Positions 1 to 11,702 of a stretch of 64,000 bases of DNA are shown here, piece by piece; position 1 is the first letter of the stretch, and each line of letters starts with the position of its first letter. This DNA comes from Corythucha ciliata (taxonomy: Eukaryota > Arthropoda > Insecta > Hemiptera > Tingidae): positions 57,823,952-57,887,951 of the forward strand of contig CM075941.1 of NCBI GenBank assembly GCA_038030265.1. Direction: 5' to 3'. Position numbers and translations under genes: made by a program. The notes beneath the pieces are model-generated. The model did not search any database, was not told the DNA's origin, and saw only the letters and a program-made list of their open reading frames with translations.

Positions 1-419
1 GGAAGTACAACTGAAACTGGAGTTAAACCCTCGTAGTTAGAGCGATGCCACAAACAATATCGGTTTGGTTATTTTTGGAACTCGCATGGTCGGTTTTGCC
101 ATTTTCAGGGCAAGTACATCGCTAACGTTGAGCCTTTTCATGGCTCGAACTGTCAGTTTAGCGCTGTTTTTGTACCACATCATACTCATTTTTGCCATTT
201 TTAGGGCCTCAATTAAAAATTTAGCTGCACAGAACTAGCGCAATACCCAGGTGTGTGCCTTCTGCTTCTCGCCCTGATTATTTTGATGCCCAGGAGGGCA
301 CATTGCCAGGATACACCCGTCAGGACTTCAGACAAGTGACTTGGCACGTGCAAGTCCTGCGGCCTTGCCAGCTATAGTCAAGGCCAACACGCTATACCAA
401 TACCCGTTACCGGGAATAA

Positions 420-960
420 GCCCGTTTTCTTATTAAGATGCGAGCGAATTGTGGTTTTCTCATTTTCAGCCGCGAATTAGCGTTTTTAGTTTGATTTTAG
501 ACATCAATTAGCGTTATTCCTAAATTAATAGCCATACAGGGATTTTACCAATTTCGGCCATGAATCGAGTTTTTCTCAATTTCTACCGCGAATTAACGTT
601 TTTTCTCAATTTTAACCCCGAATTAGCCAATTTCATTAATTTTAGTCCTAATTTAGCAATTTCTTAAACTTTTAGTTTCTCTATTTTAGCAACGAAGTTG
701 TCTTAAGAGGACGATAATTGTGTTTTCGTGAAAAAGAATTAGCATCTGTGAATTGACATTTTTCTCGTTATTATCCGTGGTCCGTGGATTACCTGTTTTC
801 TCAATTTTAGCCGCGAATTTGCTATTTTTCTCACTTGTTCACTGTGAATTATACATTTTCATTAATTTTTGCCGCAATTTAGCAATTTTTTCACATTTAG
901 CTGTGAATTAAAACGCCTTTTTTATATTTTACCCAAAAAATTGCTTCTACAACGAAAGAA
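420..960. repeat. Degenerate short-repeat array, family A
   Basis: The stretch repeats variants of the phrase 'tcaattttagccgcgaatta' with irregular spacing and many substitutions. The same phrase recurs at 3280-4720 and 24480-24690. No reading frame is supported. I take it as an old decayed tandem array or the filling of a non-autonomous element; its origin is unknown. Confidence 0.6.
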
Positions 961-2888
961 GACGAGGATTTTTCAATTGCGTTTTTCCTCACCATTATTT
1001 TTCAAATTTCTCTCACCACCATGATTAACGTTTGTAGCAGCTTAATAGCCATTTTTCCTTATTTCGCCAGTCAGTTGGAGTTTTTATGCACCTACTCTAC
1101 TCTTTATCCGTTAATTAATATTTGTTTTCAATTTAACCCCCCCCCCCCACTAAATAGATCCCTTCTCACACCTCCACCATTGACACAAAGCGAATGAACA
1201 ATTTTTCTCAATTTGAGCCGGGAGTTATCGTTTTTCCTAATTTTAGAATCGAATTTAACCCTTTTCCCCAATTTTGTCCAGAGGCCCCCAATTGGCCGGG
1301 GTCCCTAGGCAGCTGCCTAATCTGCCTATAGGCATAAATCCGGCCTTGGCTGTTCCCACCCATTCTCGAATCTTAAAATGTCTCTTGAACCTGATTTCAA
1401 ATTAAGATGCGGCAGGCTACCAGTTAAATTATTGAAAAGCGGGCGAATATTTCGTGCGTCAACAGTACAATTTAGACAGAAAACAAAACTTGTTTTTTTT
1501 TTTTTTTTTATTGTCTGCAGTACTCATAAGCGTCGCACCTTTTTCACATTCTTCGAAAGCAACAAGTTGTTCTCGCACTACATGAAACTAAATTGCGTAT
1601 TGCATGGAATCCCATGAAGTATTTTTCCGGGCAGTTTCTCTCGGCGAAAAAATATAGCCCCTCCCCCATCCCCAACCCATACCTAGTCAACTATTTGGGA
1701 AAGGGCTAAAGAGAAGAAAAAAAAAAAAAACTGTGTGCCGTGGGTGGTGGGGTAAAATGGAGAGGTTTCGAGCGAACATATTTTTAAGCGCGTGCTGCAC
1801 GACTCGTAAAATAGAACATTTAATTGTAGGCGGAGAAAAGAAGAAAATGTGCGGGAAAGAGGTACCTACAACAGAAAAAAAAAAAAAAGTCTTAAAGCGA
1901 AAATGCTGTTAAGGCCTTTCGTCGGAGGGTGGGGAGGGTTGAGGGGGCTCGCGGGAGTTTAATTATTGCACCCAAGGGGCTCAAGACCGTTGCTTTTTAA
2001 ACTTCTTGAGGTTTTTTTTTCTCAACAGTAGACGCATTCTTTACGCATTCTGAGTTCTACTTAAAACCTGGAAATGGAAATTTCGTAACAGTTTTGCCCA
2101 CTCTTCTTTTCACGATGTAAATCACTCGGAGAGTGTATAAAAACCGCAATATTAATGATATAAAACTATGAATTTATTGATTTACGGTGGAAAGAACACA
2201 GTGCTGAGTGTGTCTTTAATAGCAACTTACCATTCACACAACGAGCAGCGATATCTTGTATGGAGAGAGCCAATTCAGCATTTTATTTTCCGAACACGTA
2301 ATTCGGAAAATCCAATTATATAATTTTTATTTCTTGCCAGAAGTTTCGGTAATAAAATAGAAACGATTCATTCCAACAAAATGGAGTCATTGTGATGTAT
2401 TGTAACAACTTGGAATGTCTAAATGGCAGCAGGACACACGACAGCAATAATAAAACGATACGAGTGGGAAAAGTGCACATTGTACAAGGTTCTACAGCAA
2501 ATTATTCGTCCATCGGTACGAGAACATCGGTGGAGACCTTGCAACCATGGCAAAGAGGAAACTGCCATGAAAAATTTTATGGTTCCTGCCATGAAAGATT
2601 TTATGGTTCGTGATGAAATAATTTAACTGGATTTTTGACAGATGACACTCGCCTCAAAAATAGTTTTTAAGCGAGACTCGACTATCGTCGTTTTCCTTCT
2701 TCTTACTTTCTCAGCTTGCCATTATCCACTGGGAAATGCACCAAAAAAAAAAACGAAATAAGTAAACCTACCTACTAATTATTTAACTCCAATTAACAGT
2801 GGGTATATTGGACAACTAGGGCATAATGTGGCGTTTCTCAGGGCGAGAGAACGATAGGTACTCGATGACTGGCAAACCACTTTCTCAT
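961..2888. other. Non-coding stretch, no gene seen
   Basis: This holds homopolymer runs (a C run near 1138-1149, T run near 1492-1509, A runs near 1719 and 1875) and AT-rich DNA. The short open frames inside have no recognisable domain, no homology I know and low-complexity translations. A small imperfect duplication, 'ccatgaaa-attttatggtt', sits near 2566-2610. Confidence 0.5.
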
Positions 2889-3112
2889 ATCAATTTCCTT
2901 ATGGAATTGACAATTTCCTTACAAAATTGGCAATTTCCTCATAAAATTGACAATTTCCTCATAAAATTGACAATACCCTCATAAAATTGACAATTGCCTC
3001 ATAAAATTGACACTTTCTTCATAAAATTGACAGTTTCCTCATAAAATTGACAAGTTCCTCATAAAATTGACAATTTCCTCATAACATTGACAATTTCCTC
3101 ATAAAATTGACC
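2889..3112. repeat. 20-bp minisatellite
   Basis: About eleven head-to-tail copies of a 20-bp unit close to 'gacaatttcctcataaaatt', each with zero to three changes. Diverged copies of the same unit are scattered at 5215-5880 and 48470-49000. There are no unique spacers between units, so it is not a CRISPR array. Confidence 0.85.
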
Positions 3113-3279
3113 AGTGGCGTAGGTAGGAATTTGTCCTGGGGGTGGGGGATCAGATTGAAATCTCGTAAGGGTGAGAGGAGGAGGGTAATTTAACATTTTA
3201 GTCATCATTCCACCCAGGCAGCACATTCTTGAATCTGGACATCTTGCTGGCCTCATCTTAGCCTCAATCTCTCAGTTAG

Positions 3280-4720
3280 GGCGAATTTTGGACTCTACCC
3301 GCAAATTAGGGTTTTTTGTCAATTTTGACCAAGTGTATCGTTCTTCTCAATTTTAGCCGCAGATTAGTGGTTTTGCCCTACCCCCTCCCATGGCCACGAA
3401 ATTGCGCATTTTCTCAACTTTAGCAGCAAACGTTTTTATCCCGTGAGCGATGTTTCTTAATTATCCACGAGTTTTGCCATTTTCCTCAATTTCAGCAGCA
3501 TATTACCGACTTTTTAAATTTATTTTACCAGGAGATTAGCACAAAGAGATTAGCCGCAAAATAGCGGGACTTTTCACGATTTAGGATTTTTTTGGTTCGC
3601 CAAACGCAATGCATGAGCGACTATTCTCAGTTTACTCGCAAATTAGCGGTTTCTTCACCTATTGCCACAAATTGGCACTTTTTTTTCAATTTCAGCTAGA
3701 AAAGTTGCCTTCAGAATCCGCGAATTGGCGTATATTCAATTTTTGGCGCAAATTAGAATTTTTCTTATTTCAACCACGAATTAGCGCTTTTGTAGTTGTA
3801 GCGCGACGCGTCGTAGCGTTTCAAACTTGTGAATTAGCGAATTTTCTCAATTTCAGTCACAAATTGGCGTTTGGCGCAATTTTAGCTAAAAATTGACGAT
3901 TTTTTCCATTTTTAGCCGCGGATTAACAATTTTCTCAATTTTTAGGCTTAAAATTAACCTTTCTCTTAATTTTGACCAGCCTGATTATTTTATTTTCTAA
4001 ACATTACCCGCAAATCAGCGGTTTTTCACATTTTACCACCGCATTAGCAATTTTATATAACTTTTATAGGTACAGATTACTGCTTCTTTTCAGTTCTAGC
4101 CGTGAATTAGCGTATTTTTCAACTTTGTACTATAGCCATGCATTAATTTGCCATTTTTCAGAATTTTAGCCACAAAAATACCTTCAGAAGGTGCAAATTT
4201 GAATTATAAATGTAATTTTTTTTTTCAAACTAAACAATTTACATCTATCCATCCATTTCTGTAAAAAAAAGTCATCATTTTTAAATTATAAATTTCACGA
4301 CACTTAATTCGAGAATTAGTGACGTTTCTCAATTTTAGCTGCGAGTTTTCGCTTTTTCTAAATTTTAGCAGCGTAGTAGTGTCTCCAATCCGTGCATTAC
4401 CTACCGAATTTGGTCAATTTTTGCCAAGAATTGGCGTTTGACTCAATTTAAGCTGCAAATTAGCAAGTTCTTCCATTTTTAACTGCGAATTAGCGCATTT
4501 CCCCAATTTTAACTGAAAATTAACGTTTTTCTCAATTTTAGCTGCGCTAATTGGTGATTTTTTCAATTTTTGCTGCGAATTAGTGATTTTCTTCATTTTG
4601 TATCCGGTAATTAACGTTTTTCCATAACTTTATATCTGAAAATTGCAAATTAGCTGTGAAATAGCGTTTTGTGCTATTTTTGCGGCCATTCAGCATCCTA
4701 TTCCCTTTTTACGCCATTTC
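3280..4720. repeat. Degenerate short-repeat array, family A
   Basis: Continuous variants of 'ttttctcaattttagccgcg' followed by 'aattagcg', with unit length wandering around 35-45 bp. Open frames found here are by-products of the repeat and carry no domain. The array follows a 'ccagtggcgtaggtagg' phrase near 3111 that resembles the terminus of the hAT-like element described at 48241. Confidence 0.6.
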
Positions 4721-5214
4721 AGTTGTGAATTTGCCATTTTTTGTCCAACTTCAACCTGAAAGCGTCTTTTAATTGGTCAATAGTACAGCATGTTTTCTCA
4801 ACTTTAACCGTGAGGTTTGCCGAAATGCAACACATTTGCGTTGATTTCCACAATTTATTCATAGAATGGCCTCCGTGTACCGGGAAGTTGCATCTCGAGA
4901 CCACGAATCACCGCATTTTAGCAGCTATAGCCACGAATATTACCGATTTTTGTCTGATAGAGGGTCTTGGGTAAACCCCCCCCCCCCCGTACCGTACTGT
5001 GTTGGTTCTAAAGTCCAAGGAAAAAGCTGGAAGTACTCGGAACTTTTCGGGCTGCTTCAAGTCCAGAAAATCTGCTAAACCTAACTCCAACGTGAAACGC
5101 TCATGGAGATTTTATGGGGCTCTTCGTTATGGTACTAGTGCTCCTTCGTTCGTATACTTGTGGCTCTTGATGAGGGATCTATCTCCCATATCCCCCCCCC
5201 GTACCTACACCCCT
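4721..5214. other. Non-coding stretch, no gene seen
   Basis: Transition between repeat families A and B with C runs at 4977-4988 and near 5192. Overlapping open frames on both strands here are short and domain-free. Confidence 0.4.
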
Positions 5215-6430
5215 GAAATTGACAATGTCCTCATAAAATTCACAATTTCCTCTTAAAATTAACAATTCAAGGAAAAAATTGGCCATTTCCGCTAAAAATT
5301 GCAAGTTCAAAGCCCAAATAGCTAATTACTGCACCTACGTATTAACAATACTCACCGAAAGGACAAATACTGCTCAAGTTGGACAACTAGAGGGACCAAA
5401 AATAAAACTGTTGATGATTTCCTCATAAAAGTAACCGTTACTGCTTCAAATTGACAATTTTTTTCACGAAATTAACAACCAGCCTTAAAAATAACAATTT
5501 TCTCGCAAAATTTGCAGTTTCCTCATATAATTTTTTGTACTAATTTCTATAAAAAACGGACAATTTCCTCATAAAATCGAAAAATTGTCTCATAAAATTT
5601 AAAGAAATTGCATAAATTTGACTATTATATTATGATATTGCAAGTTTTCCTAGAAAATTGGCAATTTCTGCTTATAATTATTGACAATTTGCTTGGGAAA
5701 AACAGTTAGTTTCCTTATAAAAATAACAATTCCTGTATGATACGATTTCCTTTTGAAATTCACAATTACCTAATCAACGAGACAATTTCTTTGAAAAATT
5801 GAAAATCACAAAAAACATGGAAGTAAGATGACAATTTTTTCATAAAATTGACAATTTCCTTGTAAAACTGACAATTGACTCATTAAAGCAAGGGCGGATC
5901 TCGACCTCTCTCAGGGCGGTGGGGTAATCGAAAAGCCTCCCCCTCCCACAGTAAACCCCCACCACTTACTCAACCACACCCAATGTTTAGCAAGATTTTC
6001 CTAGCTCCAGAGTGGGGGTGGGAGTCATTCTGTTGTTACCCCCTCACATCACTAGATCCACCAATGCATTAAAGTGGCACCTTTTGAACCGAAAATTTCC
6101 TCAATTGCGAGAAACTGACAAGTTTTTTTCGTTGAAATGGACAGTTTCATGATAAAATTGCCCTTGGTGATGCGTTTCGCGTATATGTTGCCTTGAAAAG
6201 GGCGGTTTTCACGTGAGTATTTTCCCGAATGTTGCGTTTCGTCCATCACAATGCGGGGCATTACTGGCGTACATTTTTTTCCCCCTTGTGGTTGTGCAGC
6301 GGGCGTTTCGAAACACGTTTGTCTCCCGCATGCACGTCATGTGACGTTTCGCGTGAATTTTGCCCAAGGCGGTTACATTTATATATTTTCCTATTTATTT
6401 ATTTACTTAATGAAAATCCTTCCTGACCTG
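5215..6430. repeat. Repeat family B, left part of a hAT-like element copy
   Basis: Diverged copies of 'aattgacaatttcctcataa' lead into a unique stretch ending 'ttgcccaaggcggtt' near 6375. The same order of parts (B repeats, 'ttgcccttggtgaagcg', 'tttcgcgt') occurs at 48470-49180 in the bounded hAT-like element, so this is probably the left half of a second copy. A non-LTR fragment interrupts it and its right half resumes near 8437. Confidence 0.5.
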
Positions 6431-6450
6431 AGACCTGCCGGGTAGCTGTG

Positions 6451-7336
6451 GACGAAAGAAAATTAGCACTTGCAGAATATAAAAGCGGTCCAAATAGGGA
6501 AAACTTTCTGAATTACCAAGCACAAGTCAAGAAAACAAAACTTATTCTATAAGAGGGCAAAAAGAAAAGCTGGAGGGAATACTGCAGTCGTTTGAGTGCG
6601 CAGACACGTATAGAAACGATTTGGAAAACGTTAAAACAATCTCAAACGCAAAATTTGGTGGCAGTCCTCCTCTTACGGCGGGGGCCTGGTAGGATGAGTT
6701 TTTCAACACAATTGCCCCACCGCATGTCTGTCATCGTAACGGAATAGAAGATTTCCAAGGTAACGAAGTTGGAAGGTCAACTGGGCTGTTTCTCAGTGAA
6801 TTTACGGAAGAAGAGCTTGAGAGGGCAATTAAAACTTCCAAAGACACACGTCTCCCGGTTTAGACGCGATCTCATATCCCATTATCAGGCGTTTACGTCA
6901 AGTGAGTAAACGCATTCCCTTAAAGTTATTCAATCAAATGTGGAGAACGGGTTCATTTCCTCCTCAATGGAAAGAAATTGTGGTGGTGCCAATCAAAAAA
7001 TCAAATAAGGGGAAGAATTGTGCTGATTCTTGTAGACCATTTTATTTAAGTTCATGCTTACTCAAAACTTTCCAACGATTAATAAAGAATCGGGCTGACT
7101 GGTATGTCGAGCATAACAAACTGCTCCCTGAGTTTCAATATGGTTTTAGACGGGGCAGGTCAACGAATGATGCACATTGCCAGTTAATCACAGATATTAG
7201 TGCAGCTCTCACGGATGATAAGAGTGTCATGGCCCTCTTCATGGATATTCAGTCTGCTCGTGACATTGTAGACCTGGGAATTCTATCAAATAAACTAAGA
7301 ACAATCGGCTTTCCGAAATGTGGGTATCTAACATAA
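6451..7336 (+). pseudogene. Non-LTR ORF2 remnant: linker and RT fingers/palm
   Basis: The linker reads as a 'KKSWREYCS' type segment near 6567-6594, followed by an 'SPGLDAISYPII' RT motif near 6855-6890. The open stretch from 6902 carries 'FPPQWKEIVVVPIKK', a fingers 'CRPFYLSSCLLKTFQRLI' block and 'FQYGFRRGRSTNDA'. The first catalytic aspartate region is degraded to 'FMDIQSARDIVD'. A stop and frameshift lie near 6860 and another break follows 7336. It cannot make active polymerase. Confidence 0.75.
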
Positions 7337-7386
7337 TATATTTGATATCGAACCGGAAGGTACATGTGAGGATTAATAATGAATTG

Positions 7387-7879
7387 ATAGGTCCTTGATT
7401 GGTGAGCATGGGCCTGCCTCAGGGTGATGTCCTTAGTCCATTATTATTTCTGGTATACACTAGTGACCTTTGGGATATTCGTAATTCCAGTACCAACATA
7501 GTGCAATTTGCGGATGTGTATATACTCTGAGGGTCGGGATTTAGAATCAGCTAAATCATCTCTGGATGACGCTTTACGGTCCGCAATCAATTGGATGAAG
7601 GATAAGAACTTCTCCGTTTCGAGTAATAAAACTTTACTGTGTCCTTCCACGAGAAGAAGGAATGTTGAGTTTGACAATCTCGGAAATTTTGGCTCTGGCG
7701 TTATATTTCCGAGCACAAAGCGAGTAAAATTTTTAGATCTGTGGATTGACTGGAAGTTCCAATGGAAAACACACGTCGAATATTTAGTCACAAAAGCCAG
7801 TAAGTATGTGAATATTCTAAGGGCAGTCACAAGTAAACGCTGGGGGGTTGACGTCAGCATTCTGGAGGAAAAAGCGTGA
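7387..7879 (+). pseudogene. Non-LTR ORF2 remnant: RT palm/thumb
   Basis: After a frame change the palm motif 'GLPQGDVLSPLLF' is readable near 7412-7450, then the catalytic box has decayed to 'QFADVYI' near 7505 where 'FADD' is expected. The thumb follows in the frame starting 7508 ('SSLDDALRSAINWMKDKNFSV'). Same element as the flanking pieces. Confidence 0.7.
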
Positions 7880-7900
7880 TCCTTTATTTGCATCATTTTT

Positions 7901-8436
7901 ATGTCTAATACATTAACGAAACTGGAACAGAGTGAAGTGCTGCCAATATACCGTGCACCTTACCTCGCGTCACTCGTTAATCCGCAACTTTATTATTTCC
8001 CCGATTTCGAGTACTGCGAAAAATATGAAATAGAACAATCATTTATAGATAAAGTTAAAAATAAGTTCGCGGACGCGATAATCATGTATACAGATGGCTC
8101 AAAATTGGAACGGAGGTCCGGTGTTGTTGTATACGATTCATCCAATAATAATTCACTGTCTTGCAGGCTTCCAGACGCGGTTTCCTCTTACACTTGTGAG
8201 CTGTATGCTCTTATCGTTGCCCTCAAATATGTATCGTCCATGGATTTTTCGAAATTTCGGGCATGCACAGATTGTATGGGTGCCCTGGACACCATCTCAT
8301 CAAAACAATTTTACACGGCAGCGACTGCGATCTCAGGATCACTTTGATGCTAGCGCTGAAGAGTGTACAGGATATGGGCAAAACTGTCATCTTTGCCTGG
8401 ATGCGGGTATTCCCGGTAACGAAATAATTGGTTTTT
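7901..8436 (+). pseudogene. Non-LTR ORF2 remnant: RNase H domain
   Basis: The RNase H signature 'IIMYTDGSKLE' is followed by 'SSYTCELYALIVAL' and 'ACTDCMGALDTISS', the usual first, second and third acidic blocks. A frameshift near 8338 moves the frame, and the ending 'GIPGNE' is read at 8409-8426. The domain would degrade RNA in RNA-DNA hybrids in an intact element. It stops where hAT-like repeat sequence resumes. Confidence 0.75.
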
Positions 8437-9310
8437 AGATGGCGAAACCGAAGGAATTCATTTTTCAGTGAGCCAGATCCGGGGTAATGCTTTGTTTGAG
8501 GTAACAAAAATCATGAAAATTGGTGTTTTAGGGGATTGACACCGAGATAATTAGTTTTTTGTTTGTGCAAACCAATTAAAATGAAGTCTTAGCGCGTAAT
8601 ATCCACGAAAACGTTGCGCATCCCTCGAAATTTGTTTGATAGCAACAAAAAGTCGTAAATTGATTTTTTATAGAGAGCTCGGCAAGCGAACATTTCTTTT
8701 TGTTTAGAAAAAACAACTGAAAAATTGGTTTTTTGAGAGTGAAATCCCATAAATTTGTGTTTCGTTGAGCTAATTTTTGGGCGAGAAAAACCAGAAATAT
8801 TGGTTTCTTGAAGTTCGAAAACTGAGAAATTTATTTCTTACGGCGATTTCCATTCAACGCACTGCACAAGTGTAGTGTAGCGTCCTCTCCATAAACATAT
8901 GTTTCAATTCAGAGAAGACGGGTGGAAAAACTTATTTCACACTAGTGTATTGCATTGAATGGAAAGCGTCATTACGAGCTACGAAAATGGTTTTTTAGCG
9001 TGTAATAACCACGAAAGTGACTTTCGAATTAGGCCAAATTCGCGAAATTTGGTTTTAATTACAAAAATGCCAAGTAATTGGTGTTTCCATTAGCGAAATT
9101 CAAGAAATTGATTTATCGCTGATTCAGGATCTGAGAAAAATTTGAATAAATTAAATATAACTAGCGTACCTGTTGGTTTTTAACTGTTTGTCTCCTTTTT
9201 TGTGGTATCTGTGGGTACGGGCCAGTGGGCAGCTACCCCACTAAATCTGCGCTTTCGAGTTTAGGGGAGGTTAACAGCCCACCCCTGCCCACTCTGGATG
9301 CGACCATGGA
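8437..9310. repeat. Repeat family C, right part of a hAT-like element copy
   Basis: Loose repeats of 'gcgaaattcgagaaattggt' end in 'gggcagctaccccactaaatctgcg' and 'cccacccctgcccactctgg'. Nearly the same series occurs at 49200-49893, where it ends in a terminal inverted repeat. Here the last bases are changed ('ctctggatgcgacc'), so the terminus is eroded. Confidence 0.6.
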
Positions 9311-9649
9311 CCAGGGCACTTCGCCATTTTTTCCCCAATTTATTTATTTATGTATTTATTAGTTTATTTGCTTAGCTTTGCAAATTAACATTAGTATAGG
9401 TACACCAAAAAGGATTTCAAGCTGGCCTAATGATAAGTTCAAACGAAACTTGTGAAATTAGGCCGAGTCTCACACTCAACTCAACAACAACAAAAAATAA
9501 TAAAGTAGAATAGGAAAAAACAACAAAACTTAACAAAAATTACATGATAATATGCTATGCTTATGTGCATGCGCTTGATATTTGACAATGAAGGATAATT
9601 AATTATAAACTAATATATTAAATAAGCAAACAGACCAGTTTCAAACAGA

Positions 9650-10640
9650 CTAGAACTTAGTAACAGACTTAAAGGTATTTAATAATGTAGATTTTAAAGC
9701 TCGAGTGGTCTTTAAATTATTTAAGTTAATATTATTGTCATAAAGAAAACTAATGACCTGGTTATAAGGGTTTCTTTTAAAGCACTCGGACTTCACTTTG
9801 GGAACACGGATATTTGATCTACTAGCAGTTCTTAAAGACGGCGCAAGGCACTTGTGCTCCGTTTTAATTCCTATTTTATACACGTGAAGGCAGGCTTGCA
9901 ACAGGAACATTTGTTTAATATTCAAAAAATTAAGCTCCTTATACAACCTAGCTGTAGATTACAAATAGGGTTCTCCATACAAGACTTTCAATAGCCCATT
10001 TTGAAGCGTTTGAAGAGGTTTAAAATTACTTTTACAAGCACTACCCCATGCGATCAGACCGTAACTGAATAAAGATTCGGCAAGTCCAAGATAGATTACT
10101 CTACGATAACAATCAGGGAGCACCTTACTCAACATTTTAAAAGGATAAAACAGTCTTCGCATTTTCCTATACAGATTCATTACATGAGCCTTAAATTTGA
10201 AGTTGGCGTCGAATGTTACGCCTGAGTACTTACAATTTTCTGCCAAGGGCAATAACTTACAATTACATGAAGATTCTAGTTGATTACAGGAGAAATTATG
10301 AAATCGTATTCGAAGTTCATCATTAGGCAACTTACTAGGGACTATAGAGAAACGTATAACTGACGTTTTCGAAACATTTACACAAAGTAAATTTCTAGAA
10401 AGCCAACATTTCATTGCAAATAGGTCATTATTAATTCTCGAGACTAAATTCCTAATATTTTTATCACAATGAACAACAGCCGTGTCGTCAGCAAAGTCAA
10501 AAACCCTTCCAGATATATCCATGTCTAATAATTCGTTAATGTACACAAGAAACAGAACCGGGCCAAGCACCGTACCCTGGGGCACACCCTGACAAATCGA
10601 CGCTGACTCACTGATAATATCACCAATTCTTACAAATTTC
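9650..10640 (-). pseudogene. Non-LTR ORF2, RT palm/thumb and C-terminus
   Basis: The frame opens at the palm block 'GVPQGTVLGPVLFLVYINEL' near 10590-10530 and contains the catalytic 'FADD' box near 10500-10487, followed by 'WLSRNLLCVNVSKTSVIRF'. The C-terminal domain continues in a second frame from 9946 to a stop at 9650 after a break near 9955. The fingers and first catalytic aspartate, normally about 200 residues before this point, are absent: sequence jumps from the end of the endonuclease linker to 'FVRIGDIISES' at about 10635. Confidence 0.8.
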
Positions 10641-11593
10641 TATAATTTCGAAAGTACTTTTTGAGCTCTAAATTATATGGCTGCCTATTTAGCTTACGCC
10701 GAATTTTATCACGATTACGAATAGAAATGACAATTCCCTTAGTGATCCACTGCTTCAGCTTCACGAATTTCTTGCCACTCTTAACAACTATAATACTGGT
10801 ACACAGCTTTATATTCCGCCACAAAATTTCCGAAAAGGACTCCAAAGCCCTATCAACGTCTTTTTCAAAGTATACAGATTCCCAAGATTCCTCCCTCAAT
10901 CTACCTTCTAGGCTCTCAAAACAAATTACACTCTTCGTAACTTCCGGTATTAGCAACTTCGTGCTTGCTTCCTTACTATAAGGGAAAATAATTCCAGCCG
11001 AATGGTCAGATAGTTCAGCATTGTAAACAATTCCTACACTTTTGCTAAGCACTGCTTTTTTCACATAAACATGGTCTATACACGACATAGCATAGTTTTT
11101 TATTCGAGTAAACTTATTAATAAGAGATGTAAAACCAAATTTAGACAAGACATCGTGATATTCCATTGCCAAAGGCTAGTTACATACAACATTGATATTA
11201 ATATCCCCACAAAAAACGTGCCGGGCATACGCCGCAGTTTTACTTAAGTAATCATTTAAAGAATGTAAAAAACCCCATGCATCTTGTTCCGGCGACCTAT
11301 ACACAGCCGTTAGGACAATAGTAGACCCCCTATAATCGAATGTAGTAGATATAGAATTTGATTCATCAATCACGTCCTTATCTATGTGAATTTTATTAAA
11401 CATATCAGATCGTAGGTATAAAGATACGCCTTGGGCTTCGTTATTATTTATTTTATTGCGGTACTCAAAAAAACCAGGGAGAGGAAAACTAAGCTTATCA
11501 CACTCCCAGGTCTCAGTCAAAACAATAGCATGTAGTTGGACTTTGAGCGAACTAACAAAGGCAAGAAAAGTATCGTAGTTTCTTTTTACACTT
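10630..11593 (-). pseudogene. Non-LTR ORF2, apurinic-type endonuclease
   Basis: The frame shows 'IVLTETW' (catalytic Glu), 'GVSLYLRSD', 'TAVYRSPE', 'GDINI' and, after a break near 11174, 'DHVYVKK' and 'ELSDHSAGI' (the catalytic Asp-His). This domain nicks target DNA to prime reverse transcription. The first residues lie at 15878-15817, cut off by the gypsy insertion. A stop near 11176 and the fusion with the RT remnant near 10635 inactivate it. Confidence 0.8.
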
Positions 11594-11690
11594 TTTGGAG
11601 AAATGAAATCCAATTTGAGTAACAAGACAATTAGAATTATTTTTTATTTTTTTTTAGTAAACATGTGTCGGGATTGTTTCCGCCACAACA
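11594..11690 (-). repeat. 3' LTR of the 11.6-15.8 kb gypsy element
   Basis: On the minus strand it starts 'TGTTGTGGCGGAAAC' right after the purine tract and is about 97 bp. It matches the 15720-15812 copy nearly base for base apart from T-run length and the first few bases. Confidence 0.85.
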
Positions 11691-11702
11691 CTCCCCCTCC
11701 TG

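Larger units (their letters stand above)
6451..8436 (+). mobile_element. Decayed non-LTR retrotransposon with RNase H
   Basis: A plus-strand ORF2 remnant in the order endonuclease-RT linker, reverse transcriptase, RNase H, the architecture of I-clade-type elements. Both ends are truncated: no endonuclease, no 3' UTR and no poly(A) tail are visible. Flanking DNA on both sides is the same hAT-like repeat family, so it probably inserted into that element. At least four frame disruptions make it inactive. Confidence 0.75.

Noticed and set aside
1378..2626. Several open frames of 60-80 codons
   Set aside because: Low-complexity or domain-free translations, overlapping each other, in AT-rich repeat DNA.
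2889..3112. CRISPR-like regular repeats
   Set aside because: Units are directly adjacent with no unique spacers and the genome is eukaryotic; it is a minisatellite.
4741..5256. Overlapping frames on both strands
   Set aside because: They follow the degenerate repeats; no domain, no codon bias or splice logic.
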